Of a stretch of DNA of 64,000 nucleotides, positions 33,901 to 43,197 are shown piece by piece. The translations under genes and the position numbers were made by a program. The notes below the pieces were generated by a model. It was not told the DNA's origin. It saw nothing but the letters and a program-made list of their open reading frames with translations, and made no database searches. The DNA lies in contig JAUCBJ010008487.1 in assembly GCA_032718475.1 (NCBI GenBank), forward strand, positions 1 through 64,000, in the 5' to 3' direction. Origin of the DNA: Nemertoderma westbladi. Lineage: Eukaryota > Xenacoelomorpha > Nemertodermatida > Nemertodermatidae. The first letter of the stretch is position 1, and each line of letters starts with the position of its first letter.

Positions 33901-36900
33901 ACGTCTATTAAAGGACGAGAAAGCCCATCTGCAGTACAACACTCAGATGGAGACGTATTTGACTGAAGGATACGCTATCCGAATGACTAACCCGGAGCGA
34001 GTGACCGACCAGACATACTACCTGCCACATCACTATGTGAGACACCCCGACAAACCAGATAAAGTACGCGTAGTCAATGATTGTGCGGCTCTATTTGAGG
34101 GAATGTCCCTCAATAGTGAGTTGATGGATGGACCGAACATGAATAATTATCTTATGGGGGTGATTATGCGCTTCCGTCAGCGCCAAGTAGCCTTTACTTG
34201 CGACGTTGAAGCGATGTTTCACCAAGTAAAAGCGTTAGAGCGAGACAGAGACAGTTTGCGGTTTCTCTGGTATCCGGAAGGGGACTTAAGTCTACCACCA
34301 GCGACTTACCAAATGCAAGTTCGCGTTTTCGGTGCCAGAGACAGCCCAAATTGTACGATGTACGCCTTGAAGCAAGCCGCTAGAGATCAGAAACATCTGT
34401 ATGACCCAGAGATAATTAGAATTGTAGAACGTGACTTTTACGTTGATGACGGATTACAGAGTTGCGACACAGTAGAACGTGCTACAACAGTAGCACATCA
34501 ATTACGGGACTGCTTGGCGGGCGGAGGTTTTAACCTCACCAAATTCGCCTCAAACAGTGCCGAATTAGTTGACTCATTCGGAACTACTGAGCGTGGAGGT
34601 GGTGACATAGACCTAGAGTTCGAACCACTACCGACGACTAAGGTGTTGGGGCTCTTTTGGGACCCAAACACAGACAACTTTCGAGTGAAGGTGAGACTGG
34701 ACAGTCAAGGAAACACACTGACCAAGAGATCATGCTTGTCAAAATTGAGCCGATTGTTCGATCCGTTAGGATTCATCAGTCCAGTGATACTGCAAGCCCG
34801 CATTTATATGCGCAGTATATGGAAGGATGGACTAACATGGGACGAGCCGATCTCATCAGACCAAGTGGACTTATGGAAAACCTGGGAGGCGGAATTATCT
34901 TCACTAGAGGATTATTTCATACCCAGGGTTTACTTTCCATTACAGAGTACATTTCCTGACAACTTGGAACTACACTGTTTTTCTGACGCCAGTGACAACG
35001 GTTTTGGTGTGGCAGCGTATTTGCGCAGACAAGTAGAATCGGACGAGTTCGATGTTTCGCTCATTACTTCTAAGGCTAAGACCATGCCTACTAAGTATAT
35101 GACGACACCACGAGCCGAGCTACAAGCCGCGACCCTGTCAACCACCATCGTGAACCTCATACAGACAGAACTACAGTCGAGTTTACAGATATTTTATTGG
35201 ACTGACGCGACGTTAGTTTTATTTTACATAAACAACGACACACTCGAATTCAAGACATTCGTAGCTAACCGTCGCGCGGAAATTCTAGACCGTTCAATAA
35301 AAGAGGATTGGCGACATTGTCCCGGACCACAAAACCCAGCTGATATTGCGTCGCGAGGAATGATGCCTGAGGAATTCTGTAAACCGGAGAACAAAGAGTT
35401 TTGGCAACACGGACCCCAGTTCTTGCAGAAATCGACACAAGATTGGCCTCCGTTGTACGACAACAAGTCCAACACCATTCCTAAGGACGCCGAAATCAAG
35501 AAACCAAAAAAGGGGAAGACAAAGAAAAGGACGACGGCGACAAAACTCAAGAAAAAACCGAAGGCGAAATGGAAGGATATAACTTCAAAGGTCAAGAGAG
35601 GAAGACTTGCGAGCCTTTCTACACCAGACATATCGCCAGACGGTCAACCAGACATATCGCCAGACGGTCAACCAGACACGTTACTAGACAGTCAACCAGA
35701 CATTTTGCCAGACATATCACAAAATGTTCCACCAGACGCTAGTAACACACTGACAAACAGTAAAGCCGCAGTTTCTCTATTGGAGCGGCCTTCTATTGAC
35801 AAACAACTTGATACGTTACCAGGCGTATTGCCAGACACATTACTAGACAGTCGACTAGACACTAGTAATGTATTGACTAACAATAAAGCCGCAGTTTCCC
35901 TATTGGAGCGGCCTTGTATTGACAAACTACCAATTTTGACACACTTGAGCAACCATAAGCATGGTGAAACCTCATGTATTGCAGATGTGGGTAGTACCTA
36001 CGCTAATGTAAATACAGGTGTTACTTTGCGCTCAAGAGACATACCGAACTTACAACCTGTGGTGAGACCTGGGATTAATGTCGGCAGAAAATTAAGTTTA
36101 CCAAAACCCACTGATCCCATAGAGTTCAAACCACCATTAACGATCGACTTACAAAGTACTGACGGTCAAGGTAAGAAGACGAAGAAGGACAAATTACTTG
36201 TAGACCCGGACGGATCAACAGTCAACAAGGGAATACTTACCGGTGGACCCGTGGGCCCTTCTAGTAAATCAAAACCTTCCAAGTTCTCCATTGACTTACC
36301 TGATGACGTCACAAATACTTACGTCGACCGTATTGTAAACTTAACAGACTCTTGGACAAACGCTTGCCGAAAACTAGCGTGGATTGTACGTTTTGTACAA
36401 TACGTTAAAGGCAAACGTGACTTTACACGTCGACTTACATTGGCTGAGATTGACAGGTGTGAGATTAAATTAATTCGCCATTACCAACTGCGATATTTCG
36501 CGCGCGAATTCACATCTATAAATCAAGGTCAACCAATCAAGTCGTCACCGATACTGAGTTGGAGTCCGATAATTTATAATGGCTTAATTTGTCATAAATC
36601 TCGGCTTCAAAACATTGACTTTAACACAAACTTTAGGTACCCAATAATAATACCGCAACATCACGAACTACAACGTGCAATGATACTGGACGCACATTTA
36701 CATCTGAAACACGCTGGAAGACACCACTGTCTTTCCTACTTACGTACTAGATTTGTATTAATTAGACCCAGTAAAGCGTTAAGTTCAGTGACACGTACGT
36801 GTATTATTTGTAAAAAGGTACATTCTAGAATAGGTACCCAAGAAATGAGTGAACTACCACAAGCACGACTTCAAGCATTCAAACCACCTTTTACAGAGAC

Positions 36901-37831
36901 TGGAATTGATTGCTTTGGTCCCATACATACGAAACATGGACGTATACTAGTAAAACGCTGGGGACTGATTTTCACATGTATGTCCAGTAGGGCAGTTCAT
37001 ATTGAACGTGTGATGGATCTTTCCACCAACGCGTTTATACTAGCACTGCGGCGATTTATCGCTAGACGCGGACTAGTAAAATGCTTGTACTCAGACCAAG
37101 GGACAAACTTCGTTGGTGCTCGGAATGAAATTGCCAGAGCCTTTAAGAAATTAGATCATGATCAAATCTCAAACGAACTGCAACCTCACAAGATTGTTTG
37201 GAAGTTCAATCCTCCAGATAGTCCTTGGAGAGGCGGAGTCTGGGAGAGACTGATTAGATCTATAAAGACAGCAATGGCAAAGGTCATTCCAGTAAACCAC
37301 ATATTAACAGACGACCAACTGACAACATTGTTTGTTGAAATCGAGGCAATACTAAATACTAGACCAATAGTATTAGTACCCGATGACAAACAATCCCAGT
37401 TTGCTTTAACACCAGCACACCTGCTTATGCAGGCACCGACGACATTAACGCCGATTTCTATTCCAATAGAAAGCGACAGTTACGGTAGAAAAGCGTGGAA
37501 AATCACGCAACTACTGGCTAACAAATTCTGGGAAATATGGCAAAACCATTATTTGCCCTCTATTTCTGCCAGAACAAACTGGTACAATAACACCCGCGCA
37601 TTAAAGCCGGGAGATCACGTGCTGTTGGCAGAAGTGAATCTAAAAAGACGCTTCTGGATAACAGGTGTCATTTTAGCCACACATCCATCTATGGATGGAG
37701 TGACAAGGACTGTGACGGTACGGACAATTGACGGTCGTACAGTAGACAGACCGACTCAACGTCTCGTACTTCTTGAAGAGACTCGTAACGAGTCTGGAGA
37801 TTACAAATCTCCACCTAATACTAGTAAATAA
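30926..37831 (+). CDS. gag-pol: BEL/Pao gag-pol polyprotein (ORF2)
   Basis: The ORF has 2301 intact codons. Residues 230-450 are the BEL gag domain (DUF1759 type: PKFSGSSKHWHTFVDYIES onward). A C-x2-C-x4-H-x4-C knuckle starts at 519 (CWRC), followed by CPSC. The A16-type aspartic protease has LDSASS with D652. RT carries VNDCAA, CDVEAMFHQV and YVDD at 1172-1175. RNase H has FSDAS (D1354). A Lys-rich, repetitive linker follows at about 1520-1790. Integrase has an HHCC zinc region, then D1995, D2057 and E2107, and a DUF5641-like C-terminus (GDHVLLAE...). All catalytic residues are present. Its start overlaps the ORF1 stop (ATGA), placing it in the -1 frame and suggesting termination-reinitiation or -1 frameshifting. 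Confidence 0.95.
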   Translation: MTFRPTRPLDSNAVIRPPFNQFTSQPTTSRKTCEPTEQRRTETRPFNQFTSQSTTSRKTCEPTEQRKRDDVPKRTVRISTTQRTRARRPPYPDDSSTSSESDYPKREVFRTGAADEYKRERSDNSFADNPPQNTPTQKALQPTDAISTQQFADILRPVVNKLAQIEERLEEVQTDSSRNSEFEHNRHPKEPQRPVPSNPISYQGKAPRRDINQCTNQGRETLNVAEEIAKFAARQGLPVQQPPKFSGSSKHWHTFVDYIESQIAMCAFTSREKFNYLLQTLSGEPKRLAETFVGVPDAFELAYDRLTSIYGGTVSMARSVIEELCKGGAITKPVDLLKLADEIKNAITTLRSIGQLDYGNTPTVLLKIIGRLHHRLRREWRKVEYQREERGGFLKLEDVYLLISREAVVETRSNYTDQHIVAEGITLPSSNRQKPQTTSTKTATYATPTESRQFSDGNRVSAPIGTKQTRQQLSIDFNGCQYCEHLGKRYIGHKLRGCRQFRELNSEERRLQIRPLDSCWRCTRHGHVRKDCPNTDTCPSCGRNHDGLLHTDSHTPTKRFAREHPEAAARCDAAYRKRESKTTPTFVTHIEDCFSEQSGSSDEESEDDDEYPNGDEQPSIALLTTDQLKGFSVIPIKVTGTKGSKRIYAILDSASSHSYVDEKIADVVTDLRQGKHVSYTVSSMHGQRAIPVTRVKLDLDSLLPKSQHSERERSLLPFRDLTFAATKDFSNLLGPVPEQSLEDRKYFRHLGVPECPVNYRSVAMLIGTDQFNLHQVWETRPSAVVAGNAYACRTPIGWYTRAPVRTLDVSDEEDDVQSTCSLLTTNSIHSFSHDVNHTTLQSTKHHRRVTSMISHKEQLTHKVSLELGEKTNQLEIPSTTDDRLASLPTPITSTVPVDIDDDALKIHQLEQAALDKELTEKTIRWLEQDTAEPGSYEPCMSEQEKQSLKIMEDTIRQTEDGHYEVGMLWRSQSPKLINNYPLALRRLHSIRQRLLKDEKAHLQYNTQMETYLTEGYAIRMTNPERVTDQTYYLPHHYVRHPDKPDKVRVVNDCAALFEGMSLNSELMDGPNMNNYLMGVIMRFRQRQVAFTCDVEAMFHQVKALERDRDSLRFLWYPEGDLSLPPATYQMQVRVFGARDSPNCTMYALKQAARDQKHLYDPEIIRIVERDFYVDDGLQSCDTVERATTVAHQLRDCLAGGGFNLTKFASNSAELVDSFGTTERGGGDIDLEFEPLPTTKVLGLFWDPNTDNFRVKVRLDSQGNTLTKRSCLSKLSRLFDPLGFISPVILQARIYMRSIWKDGLTWDEPISSDQVDLWKTWEAELSSLEDYFIPRVYFPLQSTFPDNLELHCFSDASDNGFGVAAYLRRQVESDEFDVSLITSKAKTMPTKYMTTPRAELQAATLSTTIVNLIQTELQSSLQIFYWTDATLVLFYINNDTLEFKTFVANRRAEILDRSIKEDWRHCPGPQNPADIASRGMMPEEFCKPENKEFWQHGPQFLQKSTQDWPPLYDNKSNTIPKDAEIKKPKKGKTKKRTTATKLKKKPKAKWKDITSKVKRGRLASLSTPDISPDGQPDISPDGQPDTLLDSQPDILPDISQNVPPDASNTLTNSKAAVSLLERPSIDKQLDTLPGVLPDTLLDSRLDTSNVLTNNKAAVSLLERPCIDKLPILTHLSNHKHGETSCIADVGSTYANVNTGVTLRSRDIPNLQPVVRPGINVGRKLSLPKPTDPIEFKPPLTIDLQSTDGQGKKTKKDKLLVDPDGSTVNKGILTGGPVGPSSKSKPSKFSIDLPDDVTNTYVDRIVNLTDSWTNACRKLAWIVRFVQYVKGKRDFTRRLTLAEIDRCEIKLIRHYQLRYFAREFTSINQGQPIKSSPILSWSPIIYNGLICHKSRLQNIDFNTNFRYPIIIPQHHELQRAMILDAHLHLKHAGRHHCLSYLRTRFVLIRPSKALSSVTRTCIICKKVHSRIGTQEMSELPQARLQAFKPPFTETGIDCFGPIHTKHGRILVKRWGLIFTCMSSRAVHIERVMDLSTNAFILALRRFIARRGLVKCLYSDQGTNFVGARNEIARAFKKLDHDQISNELQPHKIVWKFNPPDSPWRGGVWERLIRSIKTAMAKVIPVNHILTDDQLTTLFVEIEAILNTRPIVLVPDDKQSQFALTPAHLLMQAPTTLTPISIPIESDSYGRKAWKITQLLANKFWEIWQNHYLPSISARTNWYNNTRALKPGDHVLLAEVNLKRRFWITGVILATHPSMDGVTRTVTVRTIDGRTVDRPTQRLVLLEETRNESGDYKSPPNTSK
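30978..31139 (+). repeat. 81-bp in-frame tandem duplication at ORF2 start
   Basis: Copies 30978-31058 and 31059-31139 encode a repeated segment containing TSRKTCEPTEQR. Each copy carries one instance of the GGAAGACTTG-type motif that recurs through the element. Confidence 0.85.
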
Positions 37832-38382
37832 TTAGGAGTTTACAAATAGATTTCCACGTACCTGTACACCGTAGTAAGGACAGCGGTAGAATTCCATTGT
37901 CTTTATATGTGAACATTGAGGGTAGTACCCTTATGTGTCACATAGGAGCGGGATTTGTAGGTATAAGAAATGGAATTCTACTTGGAACTCACAATATTGA
38001 GACATTTTCGAAATTTTAGACAATCCATTTGGATTTGAAAATTTTTAAAATTTTCTCCAGTGAATAGATTTCAGGGTACAGTCGGGTGGAACTTAAAATT
38101 AGAGAAACAAGAGAGGAAGACTTGCGAGCCTTTCTTAAAAATTTTAATTAAATTTTACACGGTCTTGTTTCAATAAGTTACGTCAAATAGACTCCCCTAT
38201 ATTTATTACTAATTCTTGACTGCTTATTTTCTGATAATAGTTTGGGATCAAAAAGTGAGTATTTTAGACTCACAGCCAGTTTAGCCCAAATTCGTTTTTA
38301 TTTCGGCAAAAAATTTTAGATAAGAAGCAGCGTGTCATTAAAGAAACCCTAGATCTTAGGCTATGGGTAGGAGGTTAGAGCG
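37832..38382 (+). other. Spacer between pol and ORF3
   Basis: This is non-coding, AT-rich sequence. It carries one copy of the recurrent GGAAGACTTGCGAGCC motif (38113-38135). No splice site or promoter stands out clearly. Confidence 0.6.
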
Positions 38383-38490
38383 TTGTCGAAGCCCAAAAGG
38401 CAGACGAAACTCTCACGTCTCCTCACAACTAACCACAAACTCTGTTGTATTCCCTCTAGTAGTAATGATTATGTAACTACACCTCTAATT

Positions 38491-40193
38491 ATGGAGAAAG
38501 GGATACAAGGAGAGCCGAGATGGGGATATGATATCCAAGAGGAAGCGGCAGCTTCATTCGAACGATTTGGAGCAAAAGACTACACTATATTTGGTATAAA
38601 GGAATTATCAGAAAGTACAGCGAAGCTCGCAAAGACAGCAATGCCTTTACTCGAGCAGGATTTAGTATATTTCGAGACGTGTATCTTCGCTGTGCGGGAT
38701 CTCTTATCGAAAGACCATCTATGTTTACATTGTTACCCTATGAAGGAGAACGTATCGTGGAGATTATGGATGAATCACGGCAGACGCGCGCGACTATCGG
38801 TCACCTTGGTGATGATTTCGAAGTAACTACTACGATCACTGACGATCCTTTAGAAGAACTTCTTGAGATAGAAAGGAACCTCCCGAAGAAATCTCAGACG
38901 GAGATTCGACAACTTGAAGCAACAGATGCTATAGTTTGTATACAACCTTCAGAAACCTACCAACCCATAGACCCAGATGATTACGATTATAGTATGGGAG
39001 GAAGCGCTCGACCGATTGGAGATCTTATATACGAACGAGTGTGGTACCCTGCTAATACGATGTGTAGTAAATGTGGCGTCGCTGGACATCATATGGCAAA
39101 GTGCAGTGGAAAGCACATTACTACGACTCAGCTAATCTGTGGATGGTGTGGGGATCAAGGGTCTCATACCTTTTATACTTGCTGGAGATTTATGGCTCAA
39201 TGTACTTACTGCAATATAAAGGGGCATCGAGCATCTGAATGCCAACTGTGAGACATACCTTATGAACACGAATCTGTAAAACTCGTGAGGAAGTTATTTG
39301 ATGAGTGGGAAGATTTGGCCGACGAACATGTATCGGCACAGAGAAGACGGTTTCCGATGAGAGCGCATCTCGGATTTTGGGCGGTAAATCCCCAGACGAT
39401 GATATCGGAAGGATACATCTCCGCTATGCCTCAATATGACGAACTTATCGAGGTTGTCGATATTTTGCCCCACGACAGCGGATTCCGAGTGGTGCGCGAG
39501 TATCTACTACAGATTCACCCGGATAACAAAAACACGTGGAATTTTCAGAAAGTCGTTAATCGGATTACGTATGGTGAATTCGATCGTTTCCGAACTGAAA
39601 AACGGAACAAGGGAGCTTGGTTAACCGTCGCATGGGCGTACCGAGCCGCGTTTTACCACAAACGTATACGAGCGAGCGTATTCGAGGAAGAGGAGGTCCT
39701 AGAGGCGACAAATATACCAGCCACTCCGGTTGCGCCGTCTGCACGTCACCCTCGGGAGGACGGGCAGGGTAGGATCATACGGGTCCAGAAGGTGGGCCAA
39801 CAATTGAAGAAAATTATTAATGTAGAAGAACGCAAGGGAGTTGAGCCGACTATTCGAGTTACTCGGGATACGGTATCACTTCCAAGAGAACCGGTAGGAG
39901 GATCGGGACATACACCATCTGATCAACAGGGGGCGCAAGCTACTCTTGGGTCTGCGTCGTCCGCCTTTCGCGAGTTCCCAGACGTTCTACCAACTGTAGC
40001 GACAACTGATCGGTCACGAGGAATTGGTCGAGGTTTTGGGATGCCAAATAGACGAATTTGCGAGGAAATAGTCGCACCGTCCCTCAACGTCCCAAGTAAA
40101 CCAGTGACTCGCCCCATTAGTCCCATATCGCGAGCAAAGTCACCTGTGCGCAGTTTTCGAGGACGCGGCAGGGCTCGATCTACTAAGCGATAA
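38491..40193 (+). pseudogene. BEL ORF3: zinc-knuckle, basic-tail ORF with two breaks
   Basis: A coding-like region lies after pol, in the env position. It starts with ATG 38491 in one frame (open to 38826), passes to another frame at about 38672-38690, then meets an in-frame TGA at 39249-39251, after which the same frame stays open to 40193. Three zinc knuckles lie before the TGA: CSKCGVAGHHMAKC, CGWCGDQGSHTFYTC (one extra spacer residue) and CTYCNIKGHRASEC. The C-terminus is Pro/Ser-rich and ends in an Arg-rich tail (SFRGRGRARSTKR). It has no signal peptide or membrane segment, so it is not an envelope protein. It looks like an RNA-binding, nucleocapsid-like accessory protein. The breaks may be mutations or recoding sites, and I have not joined them. 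Confidence 0.6.
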
Positions 40194-41084
40194 AAGGGAG
40201 GGCAAGGGTGGACGGAAGACTCGTGGGCCTTTCTTATGATTTGTGATTTATTTTGAATTATATGTTTTATATTTAGAAAATTTAGTAAACTTATATTTTA
40301 TATTTGTGTTTATTTCGAACTTATGCAATTTGTATTGTTCCGAATTTATGAAATTTAGAAAGTTTATATTTAGAAGGAACTTATATTTGAAAGATTTATG
40401 TTTCATATTTGAGATGCAAAGGTTTATATTATTCTAAACTTATGCAGTTTATATTTATATTTAAGTAAAGACTTATATTTAGTAAGATTTATATTTAGTA
40501 AGAATTTATATTTTATATTTGTAATTATTCCGAACTTATACAATTTATATTATTCCAAACTTATGCAATTTGTATTGTTCCGAATATTATGCAATTTATA
40601 TTTTATAAGTAGTATTTGTACCTAAAATAGAAAGTTTTATAGATAGAAAATTTGTGCTCAGAAAGACTCATATTTGTAATTATTCCAAGCTTATGCAATC
40701 TACATTTAGGTACGAAAGTATTTGTAATTACTTGAATTTATGCAATATTTGGGATGCAATAGTAGATGGAAGACTTGCGAGCCTTTCTTATTGTTTTCAT
40801 TTATTTGTATTTGTAATTGTTTGAATTTATGCAATATCTGAGATGCAATAGATTTATATTGGTGAATTTAATTTAGATTTATATTGTACTTACTTAGTAA
40901 AGCCTTAAATACGTAAAGTTTGAATTTGTAATTATTTTGTATCGAATCATTACGTAAAAGGGAAGTATTGTTTGAAACTTAATTGTAAATATGTAAGTAC
41001 GCCCTAAGTATTTTATAGTTTGATTGATTATTGGTGAAAACCGTATATTTTATGCACGATAATATCCTGTTTTCATGGAGCGGT
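40194..41084 (+). other. AT-rich 3' region of the BEL element
   Basis: This non-coding stretch up to the 3' LTR is full of degenerate short repeats (TTATGCAATTTATATT, TTCCGAACTTATG). It has two more copies of the recurrent GGAAGAC motif (40213-40235 and 40767-40789). It ends in the short purine tract next to the LTR. Confidence 0.7.
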
Positions 41085-43023
41085 ATAGAATTATATTCCC
41101 TAAATGCCGTGGATTTTCAAAATTTTATTTTATTCGAATTAACTTTGTAAAGATTGCTTTGAGTTCTCATTAGTATTGGTTCTATCTATTATGCATCTAT
41201 CGGTCAAGTGGTTCAGTAGCTCAGTTGGTAGAGCGTTGGAAATTATATGTGTAGTAGGTATCGAGTTCGAATCCTAGTAAGTGCGAATTATTTTTTGTGC
41301 AGAATTTAAACTCATTTAAATTAACCGCTACAAATTAATTGCATTTGTCTGTACCAATAAGGCTGTAGTTATTTGATTGTAACCAATGTCGTGCAAGTTA
41401 TATATTAGCTGGACCAATAAGCTATCTTTAAAACCTTGTTAGAACCCATAGAACAATCGAGAATTTTCTCGATTGATTGCAGCACAAATTTAGTATATAA
41501 AGGTGCGATTTCGTTCATTAGTTCACTTACACTACTACTCAATCACATTCAATCTTATATCTCAATCTTTCTCAGATTATCTTATCAATATTCTGTCGTG
41601 CTTAGTTTATTCTCAGATTACATTGTATTATAATTCTGTCTTCTGTAATAAAGTCAGAATATTCTCTCAGCTTTTCTGTTTTACTATGAATTCACTACGG
41701 TGAACAAACTCAGGGACAGGATGGCCGGCTAGAGATCGGGCCGCAGCAATGAACGGGAACATCACGGGAATGTAGACGAGAGACAACCCGCAATACCATT
41801 TAAAGTTATTCGCCCATCGCCTGAAAGGTTAGACAGCGTTCGATCCTTGCTACCTAAGTATAAGACCAAAAGATCAAAAGGTAGACGTAGTGACACGCTG
41901 CAAGCCTAAAATTACATCATATGGACTGTACTGTCTTGATTCAGGAAAACCCACAGTAGACCTTCACATTCCTACGGGGGGAGGGAGAGAGAGCAGATAC
42001 TAGTACGCAGATAGGACGTAGGCACACCGGTACAAGGCATACACATTGGTTAGGGTGCAGCAAACTGTACGCTTAACTCTTGCTAAGTACAGGTGTGTGT
42101 GCGACTATTTGCCGTACAACAGTGTCCATTACATCAGAACTTGTAGGCTAGGGGGTTGCTGTGTTTTCACCTGAATTGGGATTGTACCGTTCAGGCGGTA
42201 GGGCAGTTTACGCTAGGCGCAAATAAATTGAGGCTATCAGGGATATACTAACATCTACCGTGTCCCCGCCAACGCCCTAATAGGAAGTTACCCGGACTAC
42301 CTGGGTGACTAAAATTCTAGATAGGAGCCAGGATAGCTATTAGTACCTGTACGCCTACAGTAGTAAACTAACACATCTCTTCTTAGTATCAGGGACCTGG
42401 TACCTAAAATTGCCGAATTCTGGGCGTAGTATTAACCTTATGCCTGAATTTGAGTCCTGGAAATACGCAAGAGGGGAAGGAACCTTATCATTCGTGAGTA
42501 TTGGACCTACAAGTTACAAAATTAGAATATTCGTAAAATGCACACCGTACCCAGTAATTATATATGTGAAGGAGCAAAACTGTTTTGACCATTCAGAATT
42601 AACACACGCGCGTTAGAAATTATTTACACCTCGAAATATATAAAATTAACTTTGTCCGTACTGTGCTTTGCCCGCTAGTTAGACATCTCCAAATATCTGC
42701 TCTGTACCTAGCTAGCGTCCCTTCGCCCAACCATATAAATCACACCGCGGCAAAGTATATGAGCCCCTTAGTCCGTCAGTGAGTCAGCCTGATTTTAGGA
42801 TTCGCTGCGCGGGATTTGTTTTATCGAAGTTTGTCTGCTCGTAGACTGTTTTCTGCCTCACCGGTTATAAGAGATCGATACTGCAATATATTCGCTTACT
42901 TAGAGTTTACTGTTTTGGTGAGAAGGTCGGATTTATGATTTGATTTACAAACTTTACAGTAGGATATTGCAGGTATTGTTACCGTCTCTTCCATTAGTAG
43001 GAATAGGCATATCTCTTCAATTA
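41085..43023 (+). repeat. BEL/Pao 3' LTR
   Basis: This direct copy of the 5' LTR, about 1.94 kb, carries the same tRNA-like boxes (A box 41217-41228, B box 41265-41273), TATA box (41494-41502) and AATAAA (41647-41652). Differences from the 5' copy include TTCACTTACACTACT in place of TTATCACTATA near 41521 and a short ATAT indel near 42694. The match to the 5' LTR stops at TCTTCAATTA. Confidence 0.9.
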
Positions 43024-43025
43024 AA

Positions 43026-43072
43026 CGGCCTCTGATAAACAGAGGCTGTTTACGACCACGGCGAAGCCGTTT
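43026..43072. repeat. Nested hairpins next to the 3' LTR
   Basis: GCCTCTG (43028-43034) and CAGAGGC (43040-43046) pair across a 5-nt loop, and CGGC-GAA-GCCG forms a second small hairpin just downstream. AAACGG and CCGTTT can enclose both. This may be the end of another element or a structured RNA remnant; the function is unknown. Confidence 0.45.
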
Positions 43073-43197
43073 ACCAACAAGGTTTCTTCAACGTAGATGC
43101 CTACAGGCTTGACTAAGGGACATAGAGCAGAATCGAGGAGTAAGTCACAACCACGACAAATGTCATCTTCGGGAAGAAATGCTAATGAAATTAGCAT

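Larger units (their letters stand above)
26318..43023 (+). mobile_element. BEL/Pao LTR retrotransposon, nearly complete
   Basis: Two direct repeats (26318-28241 and 41085-43023) flank an internal region encoding a DUF1759-type gag, zinc knuckles, aspartic protease, RT with YVDD, RNase H, integrase and a DUF5641-like tail, in the BEL/Pao order. LTR identity is about 99% by eye (roughly 17 substitutions plus a few short indels, one about 15 bp), so insertion is recent. The polypurine tract before the 3' LTR is short (GGAGCGG, 41077-41083). No 4-6 bp target duplication is visible: the left flank is the minisatellite (TTCTC) and the right flank is unrelated (AACGG). LTR ends are placed by where the two copies stop matching and could move by a few bases. 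I could not identify a primer-binding site. Confidence 0.93.

Noticed and set aside
38491-40193. Envelope gene downstream of pol
   Set aside because: No signal peptide, transmembrane segment or fusion-like region. Zinc knuckles and a basic tail point to nucleic-acid binding.
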